From positions 124,001 through 188,000 of the forward strand of contig JAUQXA010000032.1 in NCBI GenBank assembly GCA_030834895.1: a DNA stretch of 64,000 bases. The letters run 5' to 3'. Numbering within the stretch: position 1 is the stretch's first letter; each line of letters opens with the position of its first letter. Origin of the DNA: Anaerolineales bacterium. Lineage in GTDB: Bacteria > Chloroflexota > Anaerolineae > Anaerolineales > Villigracilaceae. The notes beneath the pieces are model-generated. The model was not told where the DNA came from. It worked only from the letters and a program-made list of their open reading frames with translations, and ran no database searches. The translations under genes were made by a program, and so were the position numbers. Shown here piece by piece: positions 1-8,447 of this stretch.

Positions 1-439
1 TGGCGTCGTTGTGTTCGCGGCTATTGACAGCAGTAGCATGGTCGTAGCACATGGCTGCCCGCACGCCGGGGACCTTGTTGGCGGTCATGCAGCTACCGAT
101 TCCCGCACCGTCCACAACGATACCCCGCCACGCATACCCCTTGCTGACCTTCTCGGCAACGGCAAAGGCGAAATCGGGATAGTCAACGGCTTCCGTGCTG
201 TTCGTGCCGCAATCGATGACCTGGTAACCCTTCCCGACCAGATGTGATGCCAGCATCTCTTTCATCTTGAAACCGCCGTGGTCCGCGCCCAGGGCGACAA
301 TCTTTGATGAATCAGCCTTTGGGGCTGTTTGGACGCTTGCTTTGGGTGCCTCAACAGGCTGCAGTCCCTGTCCATGCAGGGTGCGTTCCACCACTTTTTC
401 GACAATGGCTTTCAGTTCAACATCTGACACTGTGCTCAT
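1..439 (-). CDS. rpiB: RpiB/LacAB-family sugar-phosphate isomerase, partial, with N-terminal targeting-like helix
   Basis: The gene runs off the left edge of the window, so its C-terminus is missing; the ORF track omits it because no stop is present. Reading down from ATG at 439 gives a core with GADHGGFKMKE, a DYPDFA block, AGIGSCMTANK, VPGVRAAMCYD and SREHND, the standard blocks of ribose-5-phosphate isomerase B. The usual catalytic Cys before the G-x-G-I-G loop is replaced by Asp (VVDGAGIG). Residues 1-23 form a predicted amphipathic helix (ELKAIVEKVVERTL) joined by a Pro/Ala/Gln-rich linker of about 23 residues. This layout is typical of bacterial microcompartment cargo. AGGATA precedes the start. 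Family assignment is firm. The microcompartment role is inference, and the substrate may differ from ribose 5-phosphate. Confidence 0.85.
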   Translation of the reverse strand, partial: MSTVSDVELKAIVEKVVERTLHGQGLQPVEAPKASVQTAPKADSSKIVALGADHGGFKMKEMLASHLVGKGYQVIDCGTNSTEAVDYPDFAFAVAEKVSKGYAWRGIVVDGAGIGSCMTANKVPGVRAAMCYDHATAVNSREHNDA

Positions 440-663
440 CGCAAGTTATCCTGATTAATAGAAAAGGATATCAATCCATACCAACAAGTGCTTTCCAACT
501 ATAGCATTTCTACCATGCCCAGTCAAGCAGGCGAGTCGTTGTCACTTCAAAAGCTTGTATAAACGATTACAATTTGCCCTACATGATTGGATGGGCTGTA
601 AGTGCAAACCCAAAGTGTAGACAAAGCCTCTCAAAACAGAACAAACCTCAAAAAAGATATTCC

Positions 664-1980
664 ATGAAACCCAAAACAATCCTTGTCATTCTCGTATTTC
701 TCCTCACCTCTTGCGGAGTTGGGACTCCTGCCCCTGTGACTCGCACTCCTACCATGACACAACCGCCAGCGGACATCCCGACTCAAACCGCATTACCTAC
801 ATTTACTCCGTTACCTACATTTACGCCATGGGCTGAAAGCGCAATTACGCCTACACCTAGAACACCTGCTGGAGAAATCAAACCTCCTACACCCCGCATT
901 TTTGAAGAAGATGGCAACTTATACTTTCAGGGCAACTCTGGAAAGCCAATACAATTATATAATAGCGGAAAAGCTTACGGCGCCATTCTTTCGGATGATG
1001 GGCAAAAGGTTGTTTTTTATCTCCAAGATAACCCAACCAAATTGCATTCAATCAATTCAAATGGAAGTAACAAGCAGGTAATAATAACAAACAAGGCGAT
1101 TCCTTCTCTTCAGCAAGGGGGGAAAATTAAAGCATTGACATTTATGCCAAGAACGCATTATTTGCTTTTCAATATCTATCTATGTGACCCAATCACGCCG
1201 ACGGTTTCGTACAAGGCACTTGATTGCACAGTTGACATTTACAAAATTGATACGGATTCAAAAAGACTTTCATCAATTGTTATGGGGCTACATGGAAACT
1301 CGGCACATGAGCGCAATTTTGAGGTTTCGCCTAATGGAAAATATATTTCTGTCGCTGCCGCAGGGCGTATAAACATTTATACAGATAGCGATATTACATA
1401 CCAGAATGTATTTACTTACGATATCACAAGTCCCAATGAATATTTACCGAAACAATATTGGTTTCCTGATTCCAGCGGCTTGATATTTATTGTGGCAGTT
1501 CCTCCATCAACAGGCACATTTCCTTCGCAATATGTCGCCTATCGCTATAAACTCGGCGAAGAAGCAAAATTGGTTCCGTTTGACAAATTTATTTTAATTA
1601 AGGATTTTAGAGATGACGAGTGGTGTGTTTCCCCAGACAGGAATTGGATATTATTTCCAAGGCATGAGGAAGGCAAACCCTTTTATCCAGGCTCTCATGA
1701 TGTGGGGAATCTGAATAACGGTCAGACACGGGCATACGAAACATCAGGGATACATTCGCTATCATATTCCTGCCTATGGAGTCCAGATAGCAAACACTTT
1801 ATTGATTCCTGGCATCAGATGATAAAATCCGTAGATGGAAGTAAATCCATTCCAGTTGATGGATATATAGGATATTTTTTAGCATGGATTGATAACACTC
1901 ATTATTACTATTTAGCAGATGACATCCCGAATACACCAAGCACGCGCCAAACATACATCGGGGAAATTCCCAATCAATAA
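664..1980 (+). CDS. Lipoprotein with TolB/PD40-like beta-propeller
   Basis: A signal peptide ends in the lipobox LLTSC, so the mature protein should be lipidated by Lgt and anchored outside the membrane. A Thr/Pro-rich stalk of about 50 residues follows. The rest has repeated strand patterns of the PD40/TolB type, such as GAILSDDGQKVVFY, FEVSPNGKYISVA, WVSPDRNWILFP-like and WSPDSKHF blocks, which point to a beta-propeller. The track begins at 574, but the ATG at 664 is chosen because it starts the lipoprotein signal peptide directly; the upstream codons look non-coding. The specific role is unknown. A binding or scaffold function at the cell surface is likely, and no catalytic residues are evident. 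Confidence 0.85.
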   Translation: MKPKTILVILVFLLTSCGVGTPAPVTRTPTMTQPPADIPTQTALPTFTPLPTFTPWAESAITPTPRTPAGEIKPPTPRIFEEDGNLYFQGNSGKPIQLYNSGKAYGAILSDDGQKVVFYLQDNPTKLHSINSNGSNKQVIITNKAIPSLQQGGKIKALTFMPRTHYLLFNIYLCDPITPTVSYKALDCTVDIYKIDTDSKRLSSIVMGLHGNSAHERNFEVSPNGKYISVAAAGRINIYTDSDITYQNVFTYDITSPNEYLPKQYWFPDSSGLIFIVAVPPSTGTFPSQYVAYRYKLGEEAKLVPFDKFILIKDFRDDEWCVSPDRNWILFPRHEEGKPFYPGSHDVGNLNNGQTRAYETSGIHSLSYSCLWSPDSKHFIDSWHQMIKSVDGSKSIPVDGYIGYFLAWIDNTHYYYLADDIPNTPSTRQTYIGEIPNQ

Positions 1981-1999
1981 ATGCCCTTTGCATGAATGA

Positions 2000-2077
2000 T
2001 AAAATCTACTGAAAGCAATTACTCGACCAACAAGGAATCCAGTGTCCAAACGTATTTTCATCTCCGCCGACCACGGC
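2000..2077 (+). repeat. Degenerate duplicate of the 5' end of the 2829 gene (copy 1)
   Basis: This stretch matches 2796-2864, which covers the presumed -10 region (TAAAATC), the leader and the first 12 codons of the downstream gene. Here the start is GTG and translation would read SKRIFISADHG before running into the REP-like sequence. It looks like the remnant of a second, tandem copy of the gene's beginning, cut off by the REP/RAYT element. Confidence 0.7.
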
Positions 2078-2133
2078 AATCGCAGGGATAAATCCCCAGC
2101 TCAGTGCTTGGAAGCCCTACGGGCTGATAAAAC

Positions 2134-2185
2134 GAGTCCGCTTCAGCGGACTTTCACGAACTGAGGCGGAGATTTTCTCCCGCCG
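2134..2185. repeat. REP-like palindromic unit, left of RAYT
   Basis: It contains a perfect palindrome GTCCGCTTCAGCGGAC followed by TTTCACGAACTGAGGCGG and a second short hairpin closing with CCGCC. A near-identical unit lies at 2696-2750 on the other side of the transposase gene, in the same orientation. Confidence 0.8.
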
Positions 2186-2230
2186 AAGCCCAACGAGCAA
2201 GATATTTTTCAAGCGCGGAGAAAATATTCC

Positions 2231-2641
2231 ATGACTTATTGGCGACTCCACTATCATCTTATCTGGGCGACATTTGAACGCCAGCCAACACTCACACCTG
2301 AACGCGAGAAAATGTTTTATGGAGTCATCTATCAAAAAGCAAAAGAGTTGGGCTTGAAAATTCACGCCGCAGGAAATGTGGACGACCATGTTCATATTGT
2401 GATTTCCATTCCGCCCAAACTTTCTGTTGCGGATTGTGTCCGCCACTTCAAAGGTGCAAGCACGTATGCCATCAATCACATGGATGGAAGTGATGGTCAA
2501 TTCAAATGGCAGGAAGGATATGGCGCGCTGTCCATCGGCGAGCGTTCATTGTAAAGCGTGATGGCGTATGCCAATGATCAAAAAGAGCATCACAAAGACC
2601 GCGCGGCTTTGAACGTTTATGAGAAAATCGAGGAAGAGTAA
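2231..2641 (+). pseudogene. REP-associated tyrosine transposase (RAYT, IS200-like), in-frame stop
   Basis: The protein starts MTYWRLHYHLIWAT and carries the HUH motif DDHVHIV (His53, His55), then HFKGAS and WQEGYGA, all diagnostic of the Y1/IS200 transposase family, RAYT branch. Reading stops at TAA (2552-2554) after GERSL, but the same frame continues without a break as SVMAYANDQKEHH and ends at 2641. The family pattern (YxxNQxxHH) places the catalytic Tyr in this second part. The stop therefore removes the nucleophile and makes the gene very probably inactive unless the stop is read through. A single change from AAA (Lys) to TAA would explain it. The gene sits between two REP-like units, as expected for a RAYT. 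Confidence 0.85.
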
Positions 2642-2695
2642 TTTGCTTGCATGGCAATCGGCGGGATTGAAATCCCTTTGGACTAATTGCGTAGT

Positions 2696-2750
2696 GAGTC
2701 CGCTCCAGCGGACTTTCACGAACTGAGGCGGGAATTCATTCCCCGCCGGA
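2696..2750. repeat. REP-like palindromic unit, right of RAYT
   Basis: This is the second copy of the unit at 2134-2185 (GTCCGCTCCAGCGGAC, then TTTCACGAACTGAGGCGG and CCGCC). Both units are preceded by a related GGGAT-AATCCC sequence (2083 and 2663), so the repeated module may be longer than the hairpins alone. Confidence 0.8.
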
Positions 2751-2795
2751 AAAAACGATGAGCAAAACAACCACCTAGCACAATCCCGAAACGAG

Positions 2796-2864
2796 TAAAA
2801 TCCTATTGAAACAGAGACGAATCAATTAATGTCCAAACGCATCTTCATCTCCGCCGACCACGGC
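2796..2864 (+). repeat. Direct repeat, copy 2: intact leader and 5' end of the GT-B-like gene
   Basis: It matches 2000-2077: TAAAATC, TGAAA, then TCCAAACG and the codons for SKRIFISADHG, with a few substitutions and short indels. It is the functional copy, leading into the open frame at 2829. Confidence 0.7.
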
Positions 2865-4286
2865 ATGGCAATCATCTACTTCCTGCAAAGCGACGTTGTT
2901 TCGACGTTGCTCGATGCGGGCGTTGAAGTCGTCGTCCTTACCGACGATGAAACCAAAGACAAAATCGCCCAACGTTTCGCGCGTCTCGGCCTCACATTCG
3001 AAGGCTTGCGCTTGAAACAAGCCAACGACTACGCCAAAAAAGTCAATCCGCGCTTGCAATCGCTGCTCATCTATCTGCGCCGTGTTGGCGGGTCGCGCCG
3101 CATCAACACCGAAGCGATGGACAGTCACGTTTGGGAGGTTTGGGGCGAAAACAACTGGAAGTTCCGGCTGGGGATTTGGATTCCGTCCGCGCTGGCAATC
3201 CTCCTCCTGCGGAATTTTTCGTGGGCGCGCAAACTGCTGGTGCGGATTCAAAACCGCTTCACCCCCGACATCTACTCCGACCTCTTCGACAAGTACCGGC
3301 CCGACCTGGTCATCGCCTCCACTCCCGGCTGGCGCATGGACCGCTACCTGCTGCGTGAATCCGCCCGACGCAGAATCCCCAACATGACCGTCATCGTCGG
3401 CTGGGACAACTCATCGAGTTACAATGTCCCCGGCGCAGACGTCCAGTGGGCGACGTGTTGGTCGCAACTACAAAAAGAGGAACTCGTCAAAGGCTCGGAT
3501 TGGAACCCCGAGCATGTGCATGTGGGCGGCATCCCATCGTATGACGGATATTTCCGCAAGCAATGGCTCATGCCTCGCGAGGAGTATTTCAAACTGCACG
3601 GGCTTGACCCAAACCGCAAGTTGATCTCATACGCCAGCAGCTTTGTCCACTTCGCGCCAAACTTCCCGAACATCGAAGCGCTGGCAAAGCTGGTTTCCTC
3701 AGATTCTCTGGCAGGGCCCTCGCAATTGTTGATCCGCCTGCATCCCAGTCACTTTCAGGACAAACCGAAGATTTTCGCCGAGGAACGTCAGCGCGTGTTC
3801 GATTTGGAGAAGAAATATCCGCACGTGCATGTCGTCCAGCCAGTGGCGTTGGGCGGGTCACTCGGCTACTACGGCGGCGAAGACATGGACGAGAAGTCCT
3901 CGATGATGGCATACTCGGATGTAGTGGTGACGGTCTACTCGACGATGCTGGTCGAGACCGCCGTCCACGACACGCCGATGATCGCCGCGACAATTGACGT
4001 CCCCGGCGGCTGGAACAAAAAAGGAAAGTTCTCGCTCTCGCTGAAAGAGATCGGTGACTGGCCCACGCATAAGAGGTTTAGAGAAGCAAAAGCGGGACGA
4101 GTAACGAGTAACGAGGCTGAGTTGCGCGATGCGTTGAATATGTACCTGAAAGACCGAACCATCGACTCTGCCGAACGCCGCAAGTTCGTCGAAGACGAAA
4201 TCACTTTTACCGACGCCACCTCCGGAAAACGCACAGCAGAATTTATTTTGAAGGTGCTTGAAAAAACAAACCACAAAGACCGCTAA
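2829..4286 (+). CDS. GT-B-fold glycosyl/glycerophosphotransferase-like protein
   Basis: A 485-residue cytoplasmic protein. The N-terminal half begins with a Rossmann-like strand and loop (KRIFISADHGMA), followed by VEVVVLTDD and later PDLVIASTPGWRMDRYLL. The C-terminal half has GIPSYDGYF, a strand ISYASSF, a LLIRLHPSHF segment, and MAYSDVVVTVYSTMLVETAVHDTPMI. That last block resembles the donor-binding region of CDP-glycerol glycerophosphotransferases and GT-B enzymes. It probably takes part in making surface polysaccharide or teichoic-acid-like polymer, but donor and acceptor are unknown. It lies upstream of two membrane-protein genes with related likely roles. The 5' end is duplicated upstream at 2000-2077. 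Confidence 0.7.
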   Translation: MSKRIFISADHGMAIIYFLQSDVVSTLLDAGVEVVVLTDDETKDKIAQRFARLGLTFEGLRLKQANDYAKKVNPRLQSLLIYLRRVGGSRRINTEAMDSHVWEVWGENNWKFRLGIWIPSALAILLLRNFSWARKLLVRIQNRFTPDIYSDLFDKYRPDLVIASTPGWRMDRYLLRESARRRIPNMTVIVGWDNSSSYNVPGADVQWATCWSQLQKEELVKGSDWNPEHVHVGGIPSYDGYFRKQWLMPREEYFKLHGLDPNRKLISYASSFVHFAPNFPNIEALAKLVSSDSLAGPSQLLIRLHPSHFQDKPKIFAEERQRVFDLEKKYPHVHVVQPVALGGSLGYYGGEDMDEKSSMMAYSDVVVTVYSTMLVETAVHDTPMIAATIDVPGGWNKKGKFSLSLKEIGDWPTHKRFREAKAGRVTSNEAELRDALNMYLKDRTIDSAERRKFVEDEITFTDATSGKRTAEFILKVLEKTNHKDR

Positions 4287-4344
4287 GCTCGCAAAGCTTA
4301 GGGTTTCTTGGTGCTCTTCGCGCACTTTGCGGTAAGAAATTCTC

Positions 4345-4797
4345 ATGACAAAAATGAAAAAATCCATGTTCCTCTTCTACTTCTCCATCACCCTCGCCAT
4401 CTGTTCCAGCGCGCTCTATCATTTCGTCGCCAAAAGCACGCCGTCGAATGTGAACTTCACCGTATCCCTGCTGGTGACGTATGCCGTCGCCTTCGTCGTG
4501 GTGCTGTTCACCTTCTTTTTCTTCCCCATCAAAAACGGAATCGCCGCCGAGCTCAAGCAACTCAATTGGGCAAGCATCGGACTTGCCATCGCCATCGTCG
4601 GCATCGAATTCGGATTCCTGCTTGTCTATCGTTCAGGCTGGCATCTCGGCATAGCCGCAGTTTTGACCAACGTGGTGGCTTCACTGATTTTGCTCCCCGT
4701 GGCGATCTTTTTCTTCAAGGACAAAATCTCGTGGGTGAATATCGCGGGGATTTTTATCTGCCTCGTTGGATTGATTATGTTGAACTGGAAGAGATAA
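4345..4797 (+). CDS. Small EamA/DMT-type membrane protein
   Basis: This 150-residue, very hydrophobic protein has about five membrane segments. It has the look of a single EamA half-unit, with KDKISWVNIAGIFICLVGLIML at the C-terminus, which is the typical last helix pair of drug/metabolite transporters. Such half-size proteins usually work as dimers. It lies 58 bases after the GT-B-like gene and just before a membrane glycosyltransferase, so a role in moving a lipid-linked sugar or a similar product is possible but unproven. An internal ATG at 4354 could also be the start. Confidence 0.75.
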   Translation: MTKMKKSMFLFYFSITLAICSSALYHFVAKSTPSNVNFTVSLLVTYAVAFVVVLFTFFFFPIKNGIAAELKQLNWASIGLAIAIVGIEFGFLLVYRSGWHLGIAAVLTNVVASLILLPVAIFFFKDKISWVNIAGIFICLVGLIMLNWKR

Positions 4798-4807
4798 GTT
4801 GCACGTT

Positions 4808-6388
4808 ATGAAATTCTCTCGCAACACGGCCGGGCTAACTCTACAATTTCTTCTCCTCCTGCTAGTCGTTCTTGTTGTCCTCTCCCCTGTTGCGCCGCTG
4901 TACGAACCCGTCCCGGCACGCGATCAGGGTGTGTATCTCTATATCGGACAGCAAATCCTGGATGGCAAAATTCCATATCGGGACGTGTGGGATCACAAGG
5001 GTCCGCTGGTTTATTACATCAACGCGCTCGGCTTGTGGCTGACCGACTCAGTTTGGGGCGTCTGGCTGCTTGAGATCCTTTTCCTGTTTCTTGCGGCGAT
5101 TTTCAGCCTTCTTGCCATGCGGATGGCTTTCAATCCATCAACGGCACTTTCCAGCACAATTCTTTGGCTGGCGGCCTTTCCTGATGTGGTGGACCATGGC
5201 AACTCCGTCGAGGAATATTCCCTCCTTTTTCAGTTCGCCGCGGTTTATTTTTTCTTGCGCACGCTTTATACAGAAAAAACTTCAAAAGGCTATTGGAACG
5301 AATTTTTGATCGGAGTGACAGCGGCATTGGCCTTTTCGCTGCGACCAAATAATATCGGCGTTCATCTCGCCGTTGGACTTGCCCTCGCCGTTGGTCTTTT
5401 ATCTAAACAGGAACGTGTTCACACCCTCAGACAAATCACTGCTGTAGCGCTTGGCAGCGGAATTATTTTTGCCATCATCGCAATTTATTTTGCACTCCAC
5501 AATTCACTCGCAGATTTATTTGGCCAGGTATTCATCTTCAATTATTATTATTCGAGGCTTCAAGAGATTTCATGGCTGGCAATCGCAAAAGGGTATAGCC
5601 TGCTTCCTGTGCTGGCCATCCTCGGCATGTTAGGTTTGGCTGGGGTAATCGCCTTTCTACTGCAAAACTGGAAACGAGAAGACGCCAACAAACATTTTGC
5701 TTTTCTTTTACTTGTTGCCGTTCCAATCCAACTCTATCTGTCCCTGCTTTCAGGCAGAAAATACATGCACTACTACATCGCCTGGCTGCCGGTACTGGCG
5801 CTCTTGATGGGCTTTATGATTTTTCTGATTCAACATTGGTTTGGAAGAATCGTTCACAACGGAAAATATCGCAAGGCATTCAACCTGATTCTCGCCCTGG
5901 GGCTGATCCTCGCCTTTGGGATCCAGCCTGTGCTGGGCAGAATGCCAAAGATCAACACATTGGTCAACACAATTTGGTCGCAGAAGGCATTTCCGCGGCC
6001 GGATTATTCGTCTGTGGAACAAGGCATATTGGCAGACTACATCTTGACCCACACCCGGCCGGGAGATTACGTCCTCATCTGGGGCAACGCAAGCGTTTAT
6101 AATTTCCTCTCGGAACGGGAATCCCCCTCGCGCTTTGTCTACACTTATGCCTTCGGCGTACCCACCTATGTCTCGCAGGAAATGGTCGACGAATTGCAGC
6201 AGGATATAGTCGAGAAAAAGCCAATGATCATCGATGCCACCGCCGGAGACGGCACCATCAACAGGATCAACTCAAACGCATGGAAGGATCTGCCCACGAC
6301 TCAGCGATTGATCCGCTTCATCGAGGAGAATTACATCCATGCTGACACGGTTGGGCGCTTTCGGGTTTGGATTCCCAAAGGCAAGTAA
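4808..6388 (+). CDS. ArnT/PMT-like membrane glycosyltransferase
   Basis: About 526 residues with many hydrophobic segments. Near the N-terminus is ARDQGVYLYIGQQILDGKIPYRDVWDHKGP-type sequence, the extracytoplasmic catalytic loop typical of the GT39/GT83/PF13231 family, in which an acidic residue after the first helix is essential. These enzymes transfer sugars from polyprenyl-phosphate donors to lipids or proteins outside the membrane. The C-terminal 100 residues are soluble (YVLIWGNASVYNFLSERE). The track starts at a TTG at 4799. ATG 4808 is preferred, with the gene only 10 bases after the EamA-like gene, so the two are probably co-transcribed. Confidence 0.85.
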   Translation: MKFSRNTAGLTLQFLLLLLVVLVVLSPVAPLYEPVPARDQGVYLYIGQQILDGKIPYRDVWDHKGPLVYYINALGLWLTDSVWGVWLLEILFLFLAAIFSLLAMRMAFNPSTALSSTILWLAAFPDVVDHGNSVEEYSLLFQFAAVYFFLRTLYTEKTSKGYWNEFLIGVTAALAFSLRPNNIGVHLAVGLALAVGLLSKQERVHTLRQITAVALGSGIIFAIIAIYFALHNSLADLFGQVFIFNYYYSRLQEISWLAIAKGYSLLPVLAILGMLGLAGVIAFLLQNWKREDANKHFAFLLLVAVPIQLYLSLLSGRKYMHYYIAWLPVLALLMGFMIFLIQHWFGRIVHNGKYRKAFNLILALGLILAFGIQPVLGRMPKINTLVNTIWSQKAFPRPDYSSVEQGILADYILTHTRPGDYVLIWGNASVYNFLSERESPSRFVYTYAFGVPTYVSQEMVDELQQDIVEKKPMIIDATAGDGTINRINSNAWKDLPTTQRLIRFIEENYIHADTVGRFRVWIPKGK

Positions 6389-6436
6389 CTGACACCGCTG
6401 CCTCTTTCGCAGCCACATTGATAATGGAGAAAAAAA

Positions 6437-7027
6437 ATGAAAAGAAAATCGATGTTTGCTATTTCTGTTTTGGTCATTGCGGCATTAACCGCTTGCGGAC
6501 CCGAACCAACCCCGACCCTATCGGTTGTGGACGCTCAAAACACTGCCATTGCAGCCGCCTGGGTTGCGCTTACCCAGACCCAAGCAGCGATGCCCACCGC
6601 CACCGCAACACCCATCCCGCCCACACCTACGCTAACATTCACTCCAGCACCCACCTTCACACCCTTCCCCACCGCTGTCCCTGCCACCCTGCCAGATACC
6701 TCCGCCACCGATCCGTGCGATGAACCGCCTCCCCAGGAACCGAAAGGCGCCGTGGTTAAAGTATTGTTCCTCAATAAGTCGGATAGTACTGTAAACCTGT
6801 CTTTTGCCATGGCAAAAGAAAATGACCAAAAGGAATGCGGCACATACTCCTTTACAATCGGCAGATATGAGGAGCCGGAGGTAACGGTCCTGGCAGGGTG
6901 CTATTGGGGATGGGGGTGGGTGCTTGACCCGCCTTCAATCGCCAAAAGCCCTGACGCGCTTTGCGTGACCGATACAGGTAAGACCACTTCAATCTGGATT
7001 ACCAATGAAGTGATCTCATTCCATTAG
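6437..7027 (+). CDS. Lipoprotein with Thr/Pro stalk, unknown function
   Basis: A 196-residue protein with signal peptide and lipobox AALTAC, then a Thr/Pro/Ala-rich stalk to about residue 95, and a small C-terminal beta-rich domain (AVVKVLFLNKSDSTVNLSFA, ITNEVISFH). The C-terminal domain has four Cys that could form disulfides. GGAG lies just upstream of the ATG. It is unrelated in sequence to the other lipoproteins here beyond the stalk. Function is not recognised. Confidence 0.8.
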   Translation: MKRKSMFAISVLVIAALTACGPEPTPTLSVVDAQNTAIAAAWVALTQTQAAMPTATATPIPPTPTLTFTPAPTFTPFPTAVPATLPDTSATDPCDEPPPQEPKGAVVKVLFLNKSDSTVNLSFAMAKENDQKECGTYSFTIGRYEEPEVTVLAGCYWGWGWVLDPPSIAKSPDALCVTDTGKTTSIWITNEVISFH

Positions 7028-7043
7028 CAGGAAGATTTGCTTC

Positions 7044-7090
7044 AATTGAAAACGGACAGCGGATTTTTCGTCTCCTGCCCGTTTTCAATT
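7044..7090. terminator. Terminator-like hairpin between convergent genes
   Basis: AATTGAAAACGG at 7044-7055 pairs with CCGTTTTCAATT at 7079-7090. The A/T-rich outer stem would give a U-rich 3' side on either strand, so it could stop both the plus-strand lipoprotein and the minus-strand HD gene. Confidence 0.6.
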
Positions 7091-7101
7091 ATGTTGATGC
7101 C

Positions 7102-7677
7102 CTACGAAGAAGGATTGAGATTCCCCACCAGGTCAAGCTCAGGCGCAATTCGGCGCATGGCAAGGATGACATTCCCGGTGTGCTCCCAAAGCTCAACACC
7201 AAATTCCCTAGCAGCGCGTTCCATTTCTGCACGATCGGTGCCGGCGGCAAAAGCCTTGTCCTTCCACTTTTTCTTGACCGAACTCGCTTCGAGGTCGTAC
7301 AGTGAACGGGAGGGACGCACCAACGCAACAGCCGTGATCAATCCCGTTATTTCGTCACAGGCGGATATGGCCTTTCGGCGCAGGGTATCACGCGGAACGC
7401 CGGTGTGATCTGCATGGCTGAGAATATCCTGAACGATGTCTTCGCTCACGCCGCGCTCGCGCAGGATCGCAGAACCAGCCTGCGGGTGCTGCTCAAGCGT
7501 GGGATGGATCTCCCAGTCAAAGTCATGAAGCAGTCCAAGCAGTCCCCATTGTTCCACATCCTCGCCATATTTTTCGGCGTAGAAACGCATGGCGGCTTCC
7601 ACCGATAACATGTGACGGACAAGTCCTTCGTTCTTTACAAATTCACGCACAAGGGACAGTGCTTCGTCGCGGATCAT
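7102..7677 (-). CDS. HD-domain hydrolase
   Basis: A 191-residue soluble protein with the HD-type metal site: an early His in GLVRHMLSVEA, then GLLHDFDWE (the HD pair) and later ILSHADHTG and ACDEITGLI. It resembles HDIG-type putative phosphohydrolases. The start is set at ATG 7677, which has GGAG 7-10 bases upstream; the track's longer start at 7728 overlaps the upstream YhhN gene. It lies 31 bases after that gene on the same strand, so the two are probably one transcript. The substrate is unknown. Confidence 0.85.
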   Translation of the reverse strand: MIRDEALSLVREFVKNEGLVRHMLSVEAAMRFYAEKYGEDVEQWGLLGLLHDFDWEIHPTLEQHPQAGSAILRERGVSEDIVQDILSHADHTGVPRDTLRRKAISACDEITGLITAVALVRPSRSLYDLEASSVKKKWKDKAFAAGTDRAEMERAAREFGVELWEHTGNVILAMRRIAPELDLVGNLNPSS

Positions 7678-7708
7678 AATTTCTCCTTTAGGAAATGATA
7701 AAAATTGC

Positions 7709-8371
7709 TTAGCTTCCAAACTGTGCAATCACTCCGGCAATCAAGGTGATTTGACCGAGGTGATATGCCCCAATATTATAAATACGTCCGTGTTGAATCG
7801 GGGCGACAAACTTATGCCATGCAAGAATGATATCCGAAATATAAAATAGGAATGCTCCCAGGCTGACCAGAACCGCTGCATTCGCATTCCAGTTAATGTC
7901 GGTCAGCTTCATCATCGCGGATAAAAGCATCAACGAGATTACCACGCCATATATGATCACCGGCATCCGCATCCGCGCCTGTCCCTTCGCAGCAAGCGGG
8001 GTGACAATTTGACGAATTACCCGACCTCCACCGAGTCCAATGACGATTGCCAGGAAAACTCCCCATATCGAAATTCCTAGAATTGGAATATTGAACCCAA
8101 CCAGATAGGCCAGGTGCGCCAGCAAAAAAGCCACCAAACCGGCGAGGAATAACCGATCCAGCGAGATCATCAGCAACACATCCCCTGTCAGTGACAGGAG
8201 GATGCCCAAACCAAACCAAAACGCAGCACCTTCCAAATCAACGGATGTCAACAACCAGAGGAACAGGATGATCATCACGGCAGGTTTGGCAAGATATTCC
8301 AAACGTGTCCATTTTTTCCACAAAGCCAGCGACTCAAGCGCGGCAAATATCACTGCAAGAATTGGAAACAT
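7709..8371 (-). CDS. YhhN/TMEM86-family membrane protein (lysoplasmalogenase-like)
   Basis: This 220-residue protein with about eight membrane segments has the family blocks GILLSLTGDVLLM, FLLAHLAYLVGF, SLGAFLFYISDIILAWHKF and YHLGQ. The conserved acidic residues in SLTGDVLLM and FYISDIIL are the likely catalytic ones. Family members hydrolyse the vinyl-ether bond of lysoplasmalogens. Plasmalogens occur in anaerobic bacteria, so the function would fit an anaerobe. The start is set at ATG 8371, with AGGAG about 10 bases upstream, rather than the track's 8395. Confidence 0.85.
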   Translation of the reverse strand: MFPILAVIFAALESLALWKKWTRLEYLAKPAVMIILFLWLLTSVDLEGAAFWFGLGILLSLTGDVLLMISLDRLFLAGLVAFLLAHLAYLVGFNIPILGISIWGVFLAIVIGLGGGRVIRQIVTPLAAKGQARMRMPVIIYGVVISLMLLSAMMKLTDINWNANAAVLVSLGAFLFYISDIILAWHKFVAPIQHGRIYNIGAYHLGQITLIAGVIAQFGS

Positions 8372-8412
8372 GTTTATTGTTTGCTCCTGCCTCACATCCT
8401 ACCATAAAAATT

Positions 8413-8441
8413 TTGGATGACTTGGAAAATGATGCTATACT
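8413..8441 (+). promoter_or_regulatory. Sigma70-type promoter of osmC-like gene
   Basis: TTGGAT at 8413-8418 and TATACT at 8436-8441 are separated by 17 bases. The -10 box ends six bases before the ATG at 8448, so the transcript should start at or next to the start codon (leaderless). No ribosome-binding site is visible. Confidence 0.65.
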
Positions 8442-8447
8442 GCGGGC

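Noticed and set aside
3858-4367. 169-residue minus-strand ORF
   Set aside because: It is antisense to the end of the GT-B-like gene, low in structure and without a ribosome-binding site.
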